Positions 50,310-63,109 are shown, counted from the stretch's first letter. The stretch: DNA of 64,000 nt from Ovis canadensis (GCF_042477335.2 NC_091260.1:51479001-51543000); one strand, 5' to 3'. Notes: generated from the sequence alone by a model not told the origin. Numbers and translations are program-made.

Positions 50310-51297
50310 CAGTGTAGCATATTCATCAGTATTTTGCTGAAGGATGTATTAAACCCCTATCTAATTAAACTATTTCATAGGATATAAAATAATATTTCAC
50401 TATTTTCAGTGGGTAACAGTGTTTTTAGCTTCATGCCAAAGTGTTTTCTGATGATTTTGCATTTTATCTAATGGCTAGTGCAGCAACTTTGCAGCAACTA
50501 ATTTGTTATTAAAAAAAATAAAAGTCTCCGTATTACTTATTAATGAGTAATCTTTACCCAGAGTAGAAAGGCATTGACCCTCATGATTTATGATTTAGGA
50601 ATCCACCAGATTAAAACTCAAGTATTAAGCATTGAAACTTTATTTTTCAAACCTCTGTGGCTTTGTTAGTGTCTCATTTCACCAGTGTCTTGAACAGTGT
50701 TAACATGTCTCTTGGACCCACCAGGTTTTATGCATCACACTTTCTCTGTCTGAAAAACTGTCTCATTGCAAGCTATATACAAATCCCACACAAATGCCAC
50801 AAGTTATTAAAATTTAGAAGCTGAGTTAGACTTCAAATATGGGTCTAAAATACGCTAAATAAATGAGCAAACAAAATTAAATGTAGATATTCATCAAAGA
50901 AAGGAAGCTTTGGAAAACTCTTCCCCTCCTTACCGACCCTCTTGTTTCTCCATTTCTGTGGTTATGGTGGTTGAGAGTGCAGCTGGGGAGGTAACTGTGG
51001 AAGAGAAAACTGACTCCTTGCACGTGGCTGCCCAGATGGGCTGTTCTCTCAGGCGTGCTGTGCCTGCCTCTGCCTAACTTGGCTTTCTTCTGTCTCGAAT
51101 GGTGATGAGGAATTACCTTGACTAATACAACATCATTCACTAACATTGATCCATTCAATATATTTATGACTGAGTGTCTTCTAGATTTATGACTGAGTGC
51201 CTTCTAGATTTTAGACACTGTGTTTAGTAGCAGACATAAACCCCAAGTAAGTCACAGTCCTGTCAGGGTACTCAGAAGCACATAGGGGCATCAGACA
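50310..51297. other. Unannotated stretch with a 23-bp tandem duplication
   Basis: No gene was recognised. ATTTATGACTGAGTG(T/C)CTTCTAG occurs twice back to back at 51162-51207, one mismatch between copies. Confidence 0.5.
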
Positions 51298-51299
51298 AA

Positions 51300-51512
51300 T
51301 TGTTGTTTAGTCAGTCAGTTGTGTCCAACTCTTCTACTATCCGATGGACTGTAGCCTTCTAAGCTCCTCTGTCCATGGGACTTCCCAGGCAAGAATACTG
51401 GAGTGGATTGCCATTTTCTTCTCCAGGGGATCTTCCTGACCCAGGGATTGGACCTACATCTCCTGCATCAGCAGGTAGATTCTTTACTACTGAGCCACCA
51501 GGGAAGCCCATC
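51300..51512 (-). mobile_element. Bov-tA SINE (reverse)
   Basis: Complete reverse tail, core and tRNA-like head ending GAGCCACCAGGGAAGCCC, close to the consensus. Confidence 0.92.
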
Positions 51513-51654
51513 AGACAAGACAGGCAAAAACAAATCAGTGTGATGACTATAGGGGTAAATATATAGTGCTATAAGTTTCCTTCATAAACTCTGACACATA
51601 AGATATTTATTGTGTCATATGTCTAAAATCCTCCCAAGTACCCTCTTTTCCCAT

Positions 51655-52690
51655 CAGTTCAGTTCAGTTCAGTCACTCAGTTGTATCCGACTCTGCGATT
51701 CCATGGACTGCAGCACATCAGGCCTTCCAGTCCATTACCAACTCCTGGAGCTTGCTCAGACTCATGTCCATTGAGTTGGTGATGCCCTCCTCTCATCAAC
51801 CATCTCATCCTCTGTTGTCCCCTTCTCCTCCTGCCTTCAATCTTTCCCAGCATTAGGGTCTTTTCTAATCAGTCAGTTCTTCACATCGGGTTACCAAAGG
51901 ATTGGAGCTTCAGCTTCAGCATCAGTCCTTCCAATGAATATTCAGGACTGATTTCCATTAGGATTGACTGATTTGATCTCTTGCAGTCTAAGGGATTCTC
52001 AAGAGTCTTCTACAACACCACAGTTCAAAAGCATCAATTCTTTGGTGTTCAGTTTTCTTTATAGTCCAACTCTTACATCCATACATGACTACTGGAAAAA
52101 ATATATCTTTCACTAGATGGACCTTTGGCAAAGTAATGTCTCTGCTTTTTAATATGCTACCTAGGTTGGTCATAGCTTTCCTTACAAGGAGGAAGAGTCT
52201 TTTAATTTCATGGCTGCAGTCACCATCTGCAGTGATTTTGGAGCCCAAGAAAATAAAGTCTGACACTGTTTCCATTGTTTCACCATCTATCCTCCATGAA
52301 GTGATGGGGCCAGATGCCATGATCTCAGTTTTCTGAATGTTGAGTTTTAAGCCAACTTTTCCACTCTCCTCTTTCACTTTCATCAAAAGGCTCTTCAGTT
52401 CTACCTCACTTTCTGCCATTAGAGTGGTATCTGTGTATGTAAGATTATTGATATTTCTCCTGGCAATCTTGATTCCAGCTTGTGCTTCACCCAGCCTGGC
52501 ATTTTGCATGATGTATTCTGCATATAAGTTAAATAAGCAGGGTGACAATATACAGCCTTGACATATTCCATTTCTGATTTGGAACCAATCTGTTGTTCCA
52601 TGTCCAGTTCTAACTGTTGCTTTCTTTCCTGCATAGAGATTTCTCAGGAGGCAAGTAAGGTGGTCTGATATTCCTGTCTCTTGAAGATTT
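51655..52690 (-). mobile_element. BovB LINE fragment (reverse), RT part
   Basis: The - strand holds a frame of 236 residues (51988-52698) from the RT palm to the C terminus. The YADD catalytic region has lost a codon and reads YTDT (about 52433-52445), so the enzyme core is destroyed. The BovB 3' terminus is at the left, GTTCAGTTCAGTTCAGTC. Confidence 0.92.
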
Positions 52691-53399
52691 TCCCCCATAC
52701 ACTACATCAAAATCTTAGATTGGCATGCCACATGCTTAACCACTGGTCTCACCAGTACTACCAAGTGCCATCTCATCCATCACTCAGCATACTCTCTGGA
52801 CCAAGGATGCTAAGTTAAGGAGATGCCCAAAGACAGCTTCCACTGAACCATGTGCTGAATGAACTGGCATACTCCACTCTCTCTCTGAGATACTTTGACT
52901 CCTATATTGGAACTTGGATGCTGTCAGGCTTTCTCCTAGGGCCCAACAAGTAAGATATAAAGTCACCCAAATCAGTTATGTGTTCCCAAACTTGTTTAGG
53001 CCTGTTGGACTTTATACTGTAATTACAGGATGCAAGCTGGGGAGATGTCAGTATGCATGGAAAGACTGCTGTTGATCCTGGAGAACTACCTCAAATGGTT
53101 TGAAAAGACTCACTGAAGTCATGTTGAAAGGTTATTGCTGGCAAACAGAGTGGGAAAAGTGGTGGTAAAAGACTGGAGTGGAGAGACCCTTTAAAAACCT
53201 ATGCATCTACACTTAGATATCTTGGAAAGTGTTTGAAAATCTTTTTCCATTTTAAAGAAAGCAAAACTAGAAGGAGTAGATGATGTGCTACTGGCATATG
53301 TCACTTAAGAAAGACAATGTGGAACTGCAACCAACGACCCAGAGGAATTGCCTTGGCCTTGTAATAAAAAAGAGCTGAATGGGCATGCACTCGTATGTT
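52691..53399. other. Unannotated stretch between two BovB copies
   Basis: No gene or repeat family was recognised. Confidence 0.4.
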
Positions 53400-53404
53400 T
53401 TAAA

Positions 53405-56400
53405 TTTAAATAAGATGCACAAGCGCAGGCGGCTGCGACGGCGCACAAGTGTGGCTGAGAGAAGCTACCCCACGTCTGAGGTCAGGGGAAGAAGCCGGAG
53501 GACCCCATGCCTGAGGAGCAGCAGCCAAGAGGAGCTACCCCCCGCCGAGGCCAAGGGCGGCTGCTGAGAGGAGCAACCCCACGTCTAAGGAGAGGTGGCT
53601 GCACAGGCACAGGAGGGCCTAGAGGAGCTACTTCATGTTCAAGGTCAGGAGGAGTGGCGGTGAGGAGATATCCCTCATCCAAGGTAAGGAGCAGAGGCTG
53701 CACTTTGCTGGAGTAGACGTGAAGAGATACCCCACGTCCAAAGTAAGAGAAACCCAAGTAAGACAGTAGGTGTTGCGAGAGGGCATCAGAGGGCAGACAC
53801 ACAGCAACCATAATCACAGAAAACTAGTCAATCTAATCACACTAGAACCACAGCCTTGTCTAACTCAATGAAACTAAGACATGCCCTATGGGGCCACCCA
53901 AGACGGGCGGGTCATGGTGGAGATGTCTGACAGAATGTGTTCCACTGGAGAAGGGAATGGCAAACCACTTCAGTATTCTTGCCTTGAGAACCCCATGAAC
54001 AGTATGAAAAGGCAAAATAATAGGATACTGAAAGAGGAACTCCCCAGGTCAGTAGGTGCCCAATATGCTACTGGAGATCAGTGGAGAAATAACTCCAGAA
54101 AGAATGAAGGGATGGAGCCAAAGCAAAGACAATACCCAGTTGTGGATGGGACTGGTGATAGAAACAAGGTCCGATGCTGTAAAGAGCAATATTGCATAGG
54201 AACCTGGAATGTTAGGTCCATGAATCAAGACAAATTGGAAGTGGTCAAACAGGAGATGGCAAGAGTGAATGTCAACATTCTAGGAATCAGTGAACTAAAA
54301 TGGACTGGAATGGGTAAATATAACTCAGATGACCACTATATCTACTACTGCAGGCAGGAATCCCTTAGAAGAAATGGAGTAGCCAACATCGTCAACAAGA
54401 GTCTGAAATGCAGTACTTGGATGCAATCTCAAAAACTACAGAATGATCTCTGTTCGTTTCCAAGGCAAACCATTCAATATCATGGTAATCCAAGTCTATG
54501 CCCCAACCAGTAATGCTGAAGAAACTGAAGTTGAATTGTTTTGTGAAGACCTAAAAGACCTTTTAGAACTAACACACCCAAAAGATGTCCTTTTCATTAT
54601 AGGGGACTGGAATGCAAAAGTAAGAAGTCAAGAAACACCTGGAGTAACAGGCAAATTTGGCCTTGGAATATGGAATGAAGCATGACAAAGGCTAATAGAG
54701 TTTTGCCAAGAGAATCCACTGGTCATAGCAAACACCCTCTTCCAACAACACAAGAGAAGACTCTACACATGGACATCACCAGATGGTCAACACTGAAATC
54801 AGATCAATTATATTCTTTGCAGCCAAAGATGGAGAAGCTCTATACAGTAAGCAAAAACAAGACTGGGAGCAGACTGTGGCTCAGATCATGAGCTCCTTAT
54901 TGCCAAATTCAGACTTAAATTGAAGAAAGTAGGGAAAACCACTAGACCATTCAGGTATGACCTAAATCAAATCCCTTATGATTATACAGTGGAAGTGAGA
55001 AACAGATTTAAGGGACTAGATCTGATAGATAGAGTGCCTGATGAACTATGGATGGAGGTTCATGACTTTGTACAGGAGACAGGGATCAAGACCATCCCCA
55101 TGGAAAAGAAATGCAAAAATGCAAAATGGCTGTTTGGGGAGGCCTTACAAATAGCTGTGAGAAGAGAAGTGAAAAGCAAAGGAGAAAAAGAAAGATATAA
55201 GCATCTGAATGCAGAGTTCCAAAGAATAGCAAGAAGAGACAAGAAAGCCTTCCTCAGTGATCAATGCAAAGAAATAGAGGAAAACAACAGAATGGGAAAG
55301 ACTAGAGATCTCTTCAAGAAAATTAGAGATACCAAGGGGACATTTCATGCAAAGATGGGCTTGATAAAGGACAGAAATGGTATGGACCTAACAGAAGCAG
55401 AAGGTATTAAGAAGAGGTGGCAAGAATACACAGACGAACTGTACAAAAAAGATCTTCATGACCAAGATAATCACGATGGTATGATCACTCACCTAGAGCC
55501 AGACATTTTGGAATGTGAAGTCAAGTGGGCCTTAGAAAGCATCACTACAAACAAAGCTAGTGGAGGTGATGGAATTCCAGTTAAGCTGTTTCAAATCCTG
55601 AAAGATGATGCTGTGAAAGTGCTGCACTCAATATGCCAGCAAATTTGGAAAACTCAGCAGTGGCCACAGGACTGGAAAAGGTCAGTTTTCATTCCAATCC
55701 CAAAGAAAGGCAATGCCAAAGAATGCTCAAACTACCACACAATTGCACTCATCTCACACACTAGTAAGGTAATGCTCAAAATTCTCCAAGCCAGACTTCA
55801 GCAATACGTGAACCGTGAACTTCCTGAAGTTCAAGCTGGATTTAGGAAAGGCAGAGGAACCAGAGATCAAATTGCCAACATCTGATGGATCATCCAAAAA
55901 GCAAGAGAGCTCCAGAAAAACATCTATTTCTGCTTGATTGACTATGCCAAGGCCTTTGACTGTGTGGATCACAATAAACTGTGGAAAATTCTGAAAGGGA
56001 TGGGAATACCAGCCCACCTGACCTGCCTCTTGAGAAACCTATATGCAGGAAAGAAAGCAACAGTTAGAACTGGACATGGAACAACAGACTGGTTCCAAAT
56101 GGGAAAAGGAGTACGTCAAGGCTGTATATTGTCACCCTGCTTATTTAACTTCTATGCAGAGTACATCATGAGAAATGCTGGGCTGGAAGAAACACAAGCT
56201 GGAATCAAGATTGCCAGGAGAAATATCAATAACCTCAGATATGCAGATGACACCACCCTTATGGCAGAAAGTGAAGAGGAACTAAAAAGCCTCTTGATGA
56301 AAGTGAAAGAGGAGAGTGAAAAAGTTGGCTTAAAGCTCAACATTCAGAAAACGAAGATCATGGCATCTGGTCCCTTCACTTCATGGGAAATAGATGGGGG

Positions 56401-57020
56401 AACAGTGGAAACAGTGTCAGACTTTATTTTTTAGTCCCCAAAATCACTGCAGATGGTGATTGCAGCCATGAAATTAAAAGATGCTTACTCTTGGAAGAAA
56501 AGTTATGACCAACCTAGATAGCATATTGAAAAGCAGAGACATTACTTTGGCAACAAAGGTCCATCTAGTCAAGGCTATGGTTTTTCCAGTGGTCATGTAT
56601 GGATGTGAGTTGGACTTTGAAGAAGGCTGAGCACTGAATAATTGATGCTTTTGAACTGTGGTGTTGGAGAAGACTCTCGAAAATCCCTTGGACTGCAAGG
56701 AGATCCAACCAGTCCATTCTGCAGGAGATCAGCCCTGGGATTTCTTTGGAAGGAGTGATGCTAACACTGAAACTCCAGTACTTTGGCCACCTCATGCGAA
56801 GAGTTGACTCATTGGAAAAGACTCTAATGCTGGGAGGGATTGGAGGCAGGAGGAAAAGGGGATGATAGAGGAAGAGATGGCTGGATGGCATCACTGACTC
56901 AATGGAGGTGAGTTTGAGTGAACTCCTGGAATTGGTGATGGACAGGGATGCCTCGTGTCCTGCGATTCATGGGGTCACAAAGAGTCAGACACGACTGAGC
57001 GACTGAAGTGTACTGAACTG
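53405..57020 (+). mobile_element. Near-full-length BovB LINE
   Basis: The 5' region (53405-53870) has degenerate GAGGAGCTACCCCACGTC-type tandem units, CpG-rich by origin. Endonuclease frames lie at 53881-54513 and 54443-54685 (ELKWTGMGKYNSDD; IGDWNAKV). RT is at 54920-55885, 55934-56434 and onward, with intact YADD at about 56238. The first RT frame ends at TGA 55883-55885, where CGA is expected, and later frameshifts lie near 54680, 56430 and 56610. The 3' end is GACTGAGCGACTGAAGTG. BovB entered ruminants by horizontal transfer (established knowledge). This copy is inactive. Confidence 0.93.
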
Positions 57021-58767
57021 AAGATGTTCAAAGTAGCTATGTATTATTTTTCATGAAAGCGTCCTGTATCTAACTTACAGAAGTAACCGCCAACACCCTG
57101 CTTTCCCATCTGAGACAGATAAGAAGACAGCGTCTCCTGTATTTTTAACTCCCCAGATGGTTCAGGGTTGATTTCCTTTAGGATTGATTCCTTTTCTGCT
57201 CAGATTAGCCAGAGTTAGCTTCTATTGCTTTAAACTAAGGTTCATGATTCATATTTTGACTCATTGCTCTGGTACAACATTGTTAACTGTTGCTCTGTGT
57301 CTTTGTCCCTTGTGATTATGAGCTGGAAATATCCCATCTTATATCTGTAACCCCAGAGTCCAGCCTAGGACAAAGTAATGCAGAGCAGATCCTCAACAAA
57401 TTACTAATTCATTAATTTACAAATGAATGACTTGACTGATGAAAAAAGTTTCCTATGAAAACCCCAGGCCATAAAATGACAGCAAATGACCCTGATACAT
57501 CTCCAGTGGCTGAGGAGAGGTGTGGCCCATTCTAGTTAGCCTTCTATTCCTATTTCAAGAAGACAAGGGCAGTCACAGAGAGTTCTGTAGCATTTAATTA
57601 AATATATGATTGTAACACACATTGGATACATGTAATATACTTAGCAGCTCTGCAGAATGTTTGTAATGCATGTGGAAGTACACAGTCAAATCAGAGACTT
57701 TCAGTGTAGTGAACAATGGATATTTTATAGAATACCTTCAAACAAAAACCACTGGACTGGCAGAAATGCCATCCGATCTGCATCATTTTAGCTGTCTGAT
57801 CATGTATGCTCACCATCTTCCTGGTCAATTCCAAGTCTTGTAGTCTCTTTTGAAATGCTCTAAAAACACAGGTATGCACATCAGAAACAGGCCATACCTG
57901 ACTTTTCTGAAGTCAATTCCCCTGAAAATCAGAATGTAAGGTAAAATATCTGTCGAATAAGCCAGGGTCTTCTAGCTTCAGATATGGTTATTTAATTGAC
58001 CAATTTTGCTGCCTAATTATCAATTTTCATTTCATGTTGTAAGAACTAACAGTTTACATCTCTAATTTATACACTGTCTCTGACCAGGAGTTTTTCTGTT
58101 TTAATGAAATCCCAAAGGGAGTTGGTCAGAACAAATTTGTCATCTTATATTATACATTGTCCCTGAGTACATAATCAAGCATTAGCAGCAGTTATGATTA
58201 TAAGAGTATGATACATAGATTTTATATAACTCTGATAACAGAGACATTCACTCACTGAATTCAAATGATAATCTGCATTAAACAACATTAAAACAGGATT
58301 TTAAAGCTGGAGGGAACTTGATCTTCCTTGAGACCTATCCCTTTCTTTCTTTGAGAGATGATTTATTTACATGAGGGATACAAAGTTACGACTTCCAGTC
58401 CTAACTTGACATGTAAGGTTGAGTAACTTACCTGTCCTGTCCATGTAACCAGTTTTCACATAAGGCAAAGATAATGATAATAAGCAAATAGGACCTCTGT
58501 GACTAAGGTGCAAGAGGGCTAGCTTGTGAGGTTTCCTGTGATAACCTATTCCTTGAGACTTTGTTCACATTTCTCCGGAAGGTAAAGACCCCACGTCTAC
58601 CTGTTGGCAAATGTCTCCTGTTCACATGCCAGGCAGATTCTGCTTTTCCTCCACACAGATGAGCACCCCTTCTTGTGGCATTTTCCCTGACTGTCTTCCA
58701 ACAGGGCACTTTAAACACGCCTCCATTACAGCATTATTAAAGGTAGCATATTAAAGCTACCTTTTAT

Positions 58768-58850
58768 TAGATATTTAAGGGCAGGGTCCCAATCTTGTCT
58801 TTGACCACTGTGGCTGGCACAGAGCAAGCTTTCCATAAATACATACCAAG
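58768..58850 (+). mobile_element. L2 LINE 3' end remnant
   Basis: AAGGGCAGGGTCCCAATCTTG then GGCTGGCACAGAGCAAGC and AAATACAT follow the L2 terminus in order. Confidence 0.6.
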
Positions 58851-60199
58851 AAAACTAAGTGGATAATGCTAATGGATAATGGAAGTGCTTTGAAAAATTA
58901 CAAAAGCACTGAGCAAATCTAAGGGATTATGGGACTATAGTCATTACTACTGATTCAGAGAAAAGGCCTTGGAAGGCACTTTGAGGAGCTCCCTTCAGAG
59001 ACATTACAAAATAAAACCAACACAAAAATTAAAAAAAATTAAAAACACTTTGTCTCCTACCCAAACAAACTAAAAACAGAACAAAGAAAAAATGCAAAAT
59101 GTAAACAACAACAACAACAAGGACCAACTCCCGAACAACAACATTGATCTTAGACCGGTGTCCTTGGTCTGTGTACACCCAGAGTCAGGGTTGTGTTGGG
59201 GGTGGTCTGGGGATCTATTAAAAGGGATCAACTGCATAGCCCTGAGCTGAGAGTGCTCTGCTGTCTTATCTTGGCTTGAGACAGTCTCTAGTTATTTATC
59301 TGGATGAGGTAATGCAAGAGGACACACATCATATATTCTCTAAACCTCCAAGAACATGGCCACAATTGGCTCGTGTGCAGCATGAGCTTGTAATCCTTCT
59401 CCCTGAAGTTTTTGGCAGCATTCATATTGGTAGAAATTGGGGACAGCAGATGTATTTGGGTTGGGGAGTCTCTACACACAGAGGAGAGTTTGCCCTGGCT
59501 CGTTGCTCAAATACACCAGTGTCCAGAGTCAGTAAGAGGTTCTTCCATTATCAAGGGAGGTCATTGGGTGGGAGGAGCAAGAGGGTCCTAACAGTGAGTA
59601 ACAATAGAAATTCTGGGCATCTAGTTGATTCTCCTTTAAGTACTTGTTAAGAAAAATGGAATAAAATGGGCTTTGTAGCTTTTTGTAGACATGGCCAGTT
59701 GTGGTGCTTCATACATCATGAGACCATTCCTCCCCACCATCTTCCTTGTAGCTCTTTTAGTTCCAGTGACCACAGGTCCCCATTTTCCTGGGATATTTCA
59801 GTTTACAATTATTGTCCTGGAGTGATAACTTATAACTTTCGTTTTCACTTGCAAAATTGACCCAGTTTGGACAATGCAGGGGTCCCCAACTTCCATAATC
59901 TAATGCCTGATGATCTGAAGTGGAGCTGATGTGATCATAACAGAAATAAAGTGCAAAATAAATGCAATGCACTTGAATCATGCTGAAACCATTCCCACCC
60001 CCACTGCATCATCCTTGGACAGACTGTCTTCCATGAATCCAGTTTCTGGTGCCAAAGAGGTTGGAGACAAGTACATTATAGAGTGACCAGGATCTAGGTG
60101 AAGTTTGGCACTGGAGAGTAGGACAGTCCCTGACTGAGGAAGGCATGTGACTTGGAAGAGACTCCTGGGCAGCAAATCTTGATTCTACCTCTTGCTGAG

Positions 60200-60345
60200 T
60201 GGGGAACATGGACAGATTAATTAAAGCCACAGTTTCATCATCTGAGACACAGGGAATGATGCTAATTGAGCCCACCTCCCAGGATTACTGTGAAGACGCA
60301 ATGAGACAAGATGTGCAGAGCATGTAGGACAGCACTGGGGACATA
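60200..60345 (-). mobile_element. MIR SINE remnant (reverse)
   Basis: CAGTTTCATCATCTGAGACA, CCTCCCAGGATTACTGTGAAG and GCACTGGGGACATAGTGAG follow the reverse MIR pattern. Confidence 0.6.
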
Positions 60346-60668
60346 GTGAGTCCTGATCATGGTATCCAACACTCTGTTCTCCTTTCCCTCTTTCTTCCCT
60401 TGCTCCCTTTCTGTCCCCCCAACCCTCTGTCATTTTCTCCATCCTTTCTTTCTCCCTTTCCCTTTTTTCCTTTCTGAAAGAAATGAATCATTGCGTTGCC
60501 TGAAACAGAATGCCCCTGTCTCCTGCCTCCTGCCACACAAGTGCTGCTTCAGAATCCTGTGACCACATAGAGGGGCCACATCCAATTTGTTTGTTTGTGC
60601 TGTTGGGGAGAGTGGGACTCAGTCATCTTCGGTCATCATGATGGTTCTGATCTTGGGTTTCTTACAAC

Positions 60669-61172
60669 TCACTGGTTTTGGTAGAAGCTGGACATGGTGA
60701 CATAGGCTTCTTCTTGACTTGATCCCAAGGAAGTGAGGATGGGCTGCCCCTGGGCAACAGGGTTTAATGTCAGGATTCCGGGTTGGAATGGAAACGAAGG
60801 GGACAGGGAGCTGTTTGTAGTTCCAGGTCTGAGGAGCAGGTCCTGGTACACTAGAGGTCTGCTTTTGCCACCTTCCCTGCCATTAGGAGACCTGGAGGAG
60901 GGAAGCCCAGGGGCATCACACACACTGGCATTCCCAGCCAAGCATCTGAATGGTGACTCTCCTCTGAAAATTTTAGGTGTAATGCCTGCTTGCTCGGAGG
61001 GCCAGCTGGGACCCTGCATCCCGCCTCTGAACCTCTGCTTCTCACTCTCCTCTAGCTGCAGAGAAAGAGGGTCTTGCAAGAAGCCTTCTGCTTCATCTCT
61101 AGCTTGAATGCCATCCACCTTATGAATCTGGCAGTCCAGGAAACTTTCAGGATTGAAACTCACATTCAAATT
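60669..61172 (-). CDS. IL7R: IL7R exon 8 (cytoplasmic tail)
   Basis: After the acceptor CTGCAG's reverse text (AG at 61174-61173) the exon opens [17 protein letters not shown] and encodes 167 residues to TGA at 60671-60669. It carries the VYQDLL tyrosine and the C-terminal [14 protein letters not shown]. The tyrosine of YVTM is the docking site for STAT5 and PI3K (established for the human protein). The length agrees with the usual tail. The coding frame is fully intact. Confidence 0.96.
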   Translation of the reverse strand, partial: NLNVSFNPESFLDCQIHKVDGIQARDEAEGFLQDPLSLQLEESEKQRFRGGMQGPSWPSEQAGITPKIFRGESPFRCLAGNASVCDAPGLPSSRSPNGREGGKSRPLVYQDLLLRPGTTNSSLSPSFPFQPGILTLNPVAQGQPILTSLGSSQEEAYVTMSSFYQNQ

Positions 61173-61299
61173 CTGCATCAAAAAAGAGAGAAGACATTAA
61201 GACTGCACCAGACAGATATATCACCAAATGATCTGTTCAGGAGAAGAGCTAAAGAACTTTCTGACAAGGGTTTACAGGGAATATCAGAGAAAGGGTTTC

Positions 61300-61506
61300 C
61301 TTGGTGGTACAGAGGTTAAAAGCATCTGCTTGCAATGTGGGAGACCTGGGTTTGATCCCTGGGTCGGGAAGATCCCCTGGAGAAGGAAATGGCAACCCAC
61401 TCCAGTATTCTTGCCTGGAGAATCCCATGGATGGAGGAGCTTGGTGGGCTATAGTCCATGGGTCGCAAAGAATCGGACACAACTGAGCAACTTCACTTTC
61501 ACTTTC
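61300..61506 (+). mobile_element. Bov-tA SINE in IL7R intron 7
   Basis: Complete forward head (GTTTCCTTGGTGGTACAGAGG), B-box-like GGTTTGATCCC, core and tail, antisense to IL7R. Confidence 0.93.
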
Positions 61507-61798
61507 ACCCAAGTTCTAGCTGCCTCTGCCTCTGGAGGTGCTGTGACATTTCAGCATCTAAAGTGACCACTTGCCACACCCTCCACCCCTGGGGGAGCCC
61601 AGGAAATTCTGAGACTTGTATTGCATTTTAGCTTCCTACTTACTTCCAGAAACCTGCCCCTGGCATCATCTGAGGGACCCTAGTTATGTGATGCACAAAA
61701 GACCAGCACTTGAGGTTCAGCCTGTCCACATCCTACAATGCCATTCTTGGCTATTGGGATGCCTTTGACAGAGTGACAGAAGTATCAGAAGCACTCAC

Positions 61799-61874
61799 TT
61801 TTTTTGGTTTCTTGCACAGTTGTTCCAGAGTCTTCTTATGATCAGGGAGACTGGGCCATATGATAGGCTTAATT
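61799..61874 (-). CDS. IL7R: IL7R exon 7 (juxtamembrane, Box 1)
   Basis: Seventy-six bases, entered in phase 2, encode [20 protein letters not shown] and then [13 protein letters not shown] is the proline-rich Box 1 that binds JAK1. The acceptor TTTCAG is at 61875 onward and the donor GTGAGT at 61798 downward on the - strand. Confidence 0.95.
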
Positions 61875-61979
61875 CTGAAATAAGAGGACATTGACAACGA
61901 AATGAAGGAGTAGTGAGCAGACACATAAATCTTCCCACTTATTCTGAGCTCGTAGTCAGAAGAGCAGATTTTTCCCCCT

Positions 61980-62095
61980 TAGCTCTGCCTCACTATGTGG
62001 ATGACCTTGGACAAATGACCTGCTTTCTCTGGGTCTCATTGTCACATTGGTCCATGGGGAGGTTGGATCAGAGACCGTGGTCAGTGATCTACTCT
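61980..62095 (-). mobile_element. MIR SINE remnant (reverse) in IL7R intron 6
   Basis: GACCTTGGACAAATGACCTG and GGGTCTCATTGTCACATTGG follow the reverse MIR core. Confidence 0.55.
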
Positions 62096-62788
62096 GAACA
62101 AGACAACAATGATGTACCCCTGGGAACGAGCCCCAGAGAAAAGGGACAATGAGGCTTGGCAACGGTGTAGCTATGAAAGTAAATTATGATCTTCTCATCT
62201 ACTTCCCAGAATAGGCATTGTCATTTTACTCTTCTCTTCACTGGCAGCAACTCCTCTGTGCCGATTTTAATGGAAGAGAAACATATTTTCTAAGTTACCC
62301 AGGGAAATTGCTTTAGGTTGGTACTTTCCAAACTGGAGTATCTTGGGGATGTGTGACACTCTGAGGACATCTTGCTAAGACATTAATAACCTGATGGGTC
62401 GTGTCTAAATGATGAAACAAGCATGGCCTTCTCATGGGGCAGAAGGCAAAAGGGCCTTGAGTTTGTGTGCTGAAGACTTCAAAAACATCCGCATTTCCCA
62501 GGGTGCCTTCACTTGCACAAGCATTCTGGAGGGATGGCTCTTAGTCTCTTAGGACACTTTAGTGGAAAGGTTTGAGGGGAGGGCTTATCTTGTGTTCAGT
62601 TTCTATATTTTTACCTCTTGTGAAATTAACTATTGAAATTCACCAGTGCCTGAGGACGCGGATGGGCACTGTAATTCCTGAAATACCTTATTTCCCTTTG
62701 TAGTTTTCTTATCCATAAGTAGGATTAGAGCTCTGTCTGGAATCCCAAATAACCGTAACCACTCTCTTGATTAGTAAAAGAAATTCAC

Positions 62789-62882
62789 CTTTTTTTCCAT
62801 AACACACAGGCCAGAGTGACCATCAGAGCCACAGAGAAGAAGCTCAGAATGCTGATAGTTAGTAACACAGGATCCGTTTCCC
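62789..62882 (-). CDS. IL7R: IL7R exon 6 (transmembrane helix)
   Basis: Ninety-four bases encode the membrane span, [19 protein letters not shown] followed by [11 protein letters not shown], with a basic stop-transfer end. The acceptor TTCCAG is at 62883-62888 and the donor GTGAAT at 62788 downward. Phase matches exon 7 (AG plus A makes Arg). Confidence 0.95.
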
Positions 62883-62889
62883 CTGGAAG

Positions 62890-63109
62890 GCAAGGACAGA
62901 TCTTGGTTAGTAGTCGTTAAGCATGTGATGGGGAAGACTTTCAGGATGCTTTGAGTTTGTTGAATAACTTGAGCCCATTTAATATTTCTTAAAAGTTGCT
63001 TTTCAGTAAAGAGGATGATGTACTAGCTTTTATGGGGGAATTTTAGCTTCAGTAAGTGGCACTGTTGCCGAAATTCAGCCTCTGTTTACTGGTGTCAAAT
63101 AGAAATATA
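62890..63109. other. IL7R intron 5, part
   Basis: No further IL7R exon was found to the right end of the window. Exon 5 must be beyond 64000. Confidence 0.6.

Larger units (their letters stand above)
57021..60668. other. Region downstream of IL7R, probably includes its 3' UTR
   Basis: No separate gene was recognised. IL7R transcripts usually have a long 3' UTR, which on the - strand would run leftward from 60668. Reverse poly(A) signals (TTTATT on +) occur at 58763-58768 and 58362-58367, but which is used cannot be decided. A frame at 59276-59650 on the + strand is open for 124 codons without known similarity and is antisense to this likely UTR. Confidence 0.4.
60669..62882 (-). other. IL7R: IL7R gene, 3' portion (exons 6-8)
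   Basis: Interleukin-7 receptor alpha chain. It pairs with the common gamma chain for IL-7, or with the TSLP receptor for TSLP, at the cell surface and signals through JAK1 and STAT5 in lymphocytes (established knowledge). Three exons are in the window on the - strand: 62789-62882 (transmembrane), 61799-61874 (Box 1) and 60669-61172 (cytoplasmic tail, stop). The frame is continuous across both introns (914 and 626 bases). The extracellular exons lie beyond 64000. The gene is convergent with CAPSL. Confidence 0.95.

Noticed and set aside
53482..53817. GC-rich frames at the BovB 5' end as a host gene
   Set aside because: They fall in the tandem, CpG-rich 5' region of the BovB element.
61300..61506. 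tRNA genes
   Set aside because: tRNA-like boxes here and in other Bov-tA and CHR copies belong to SINE heads. No full cloverleaf was seen.
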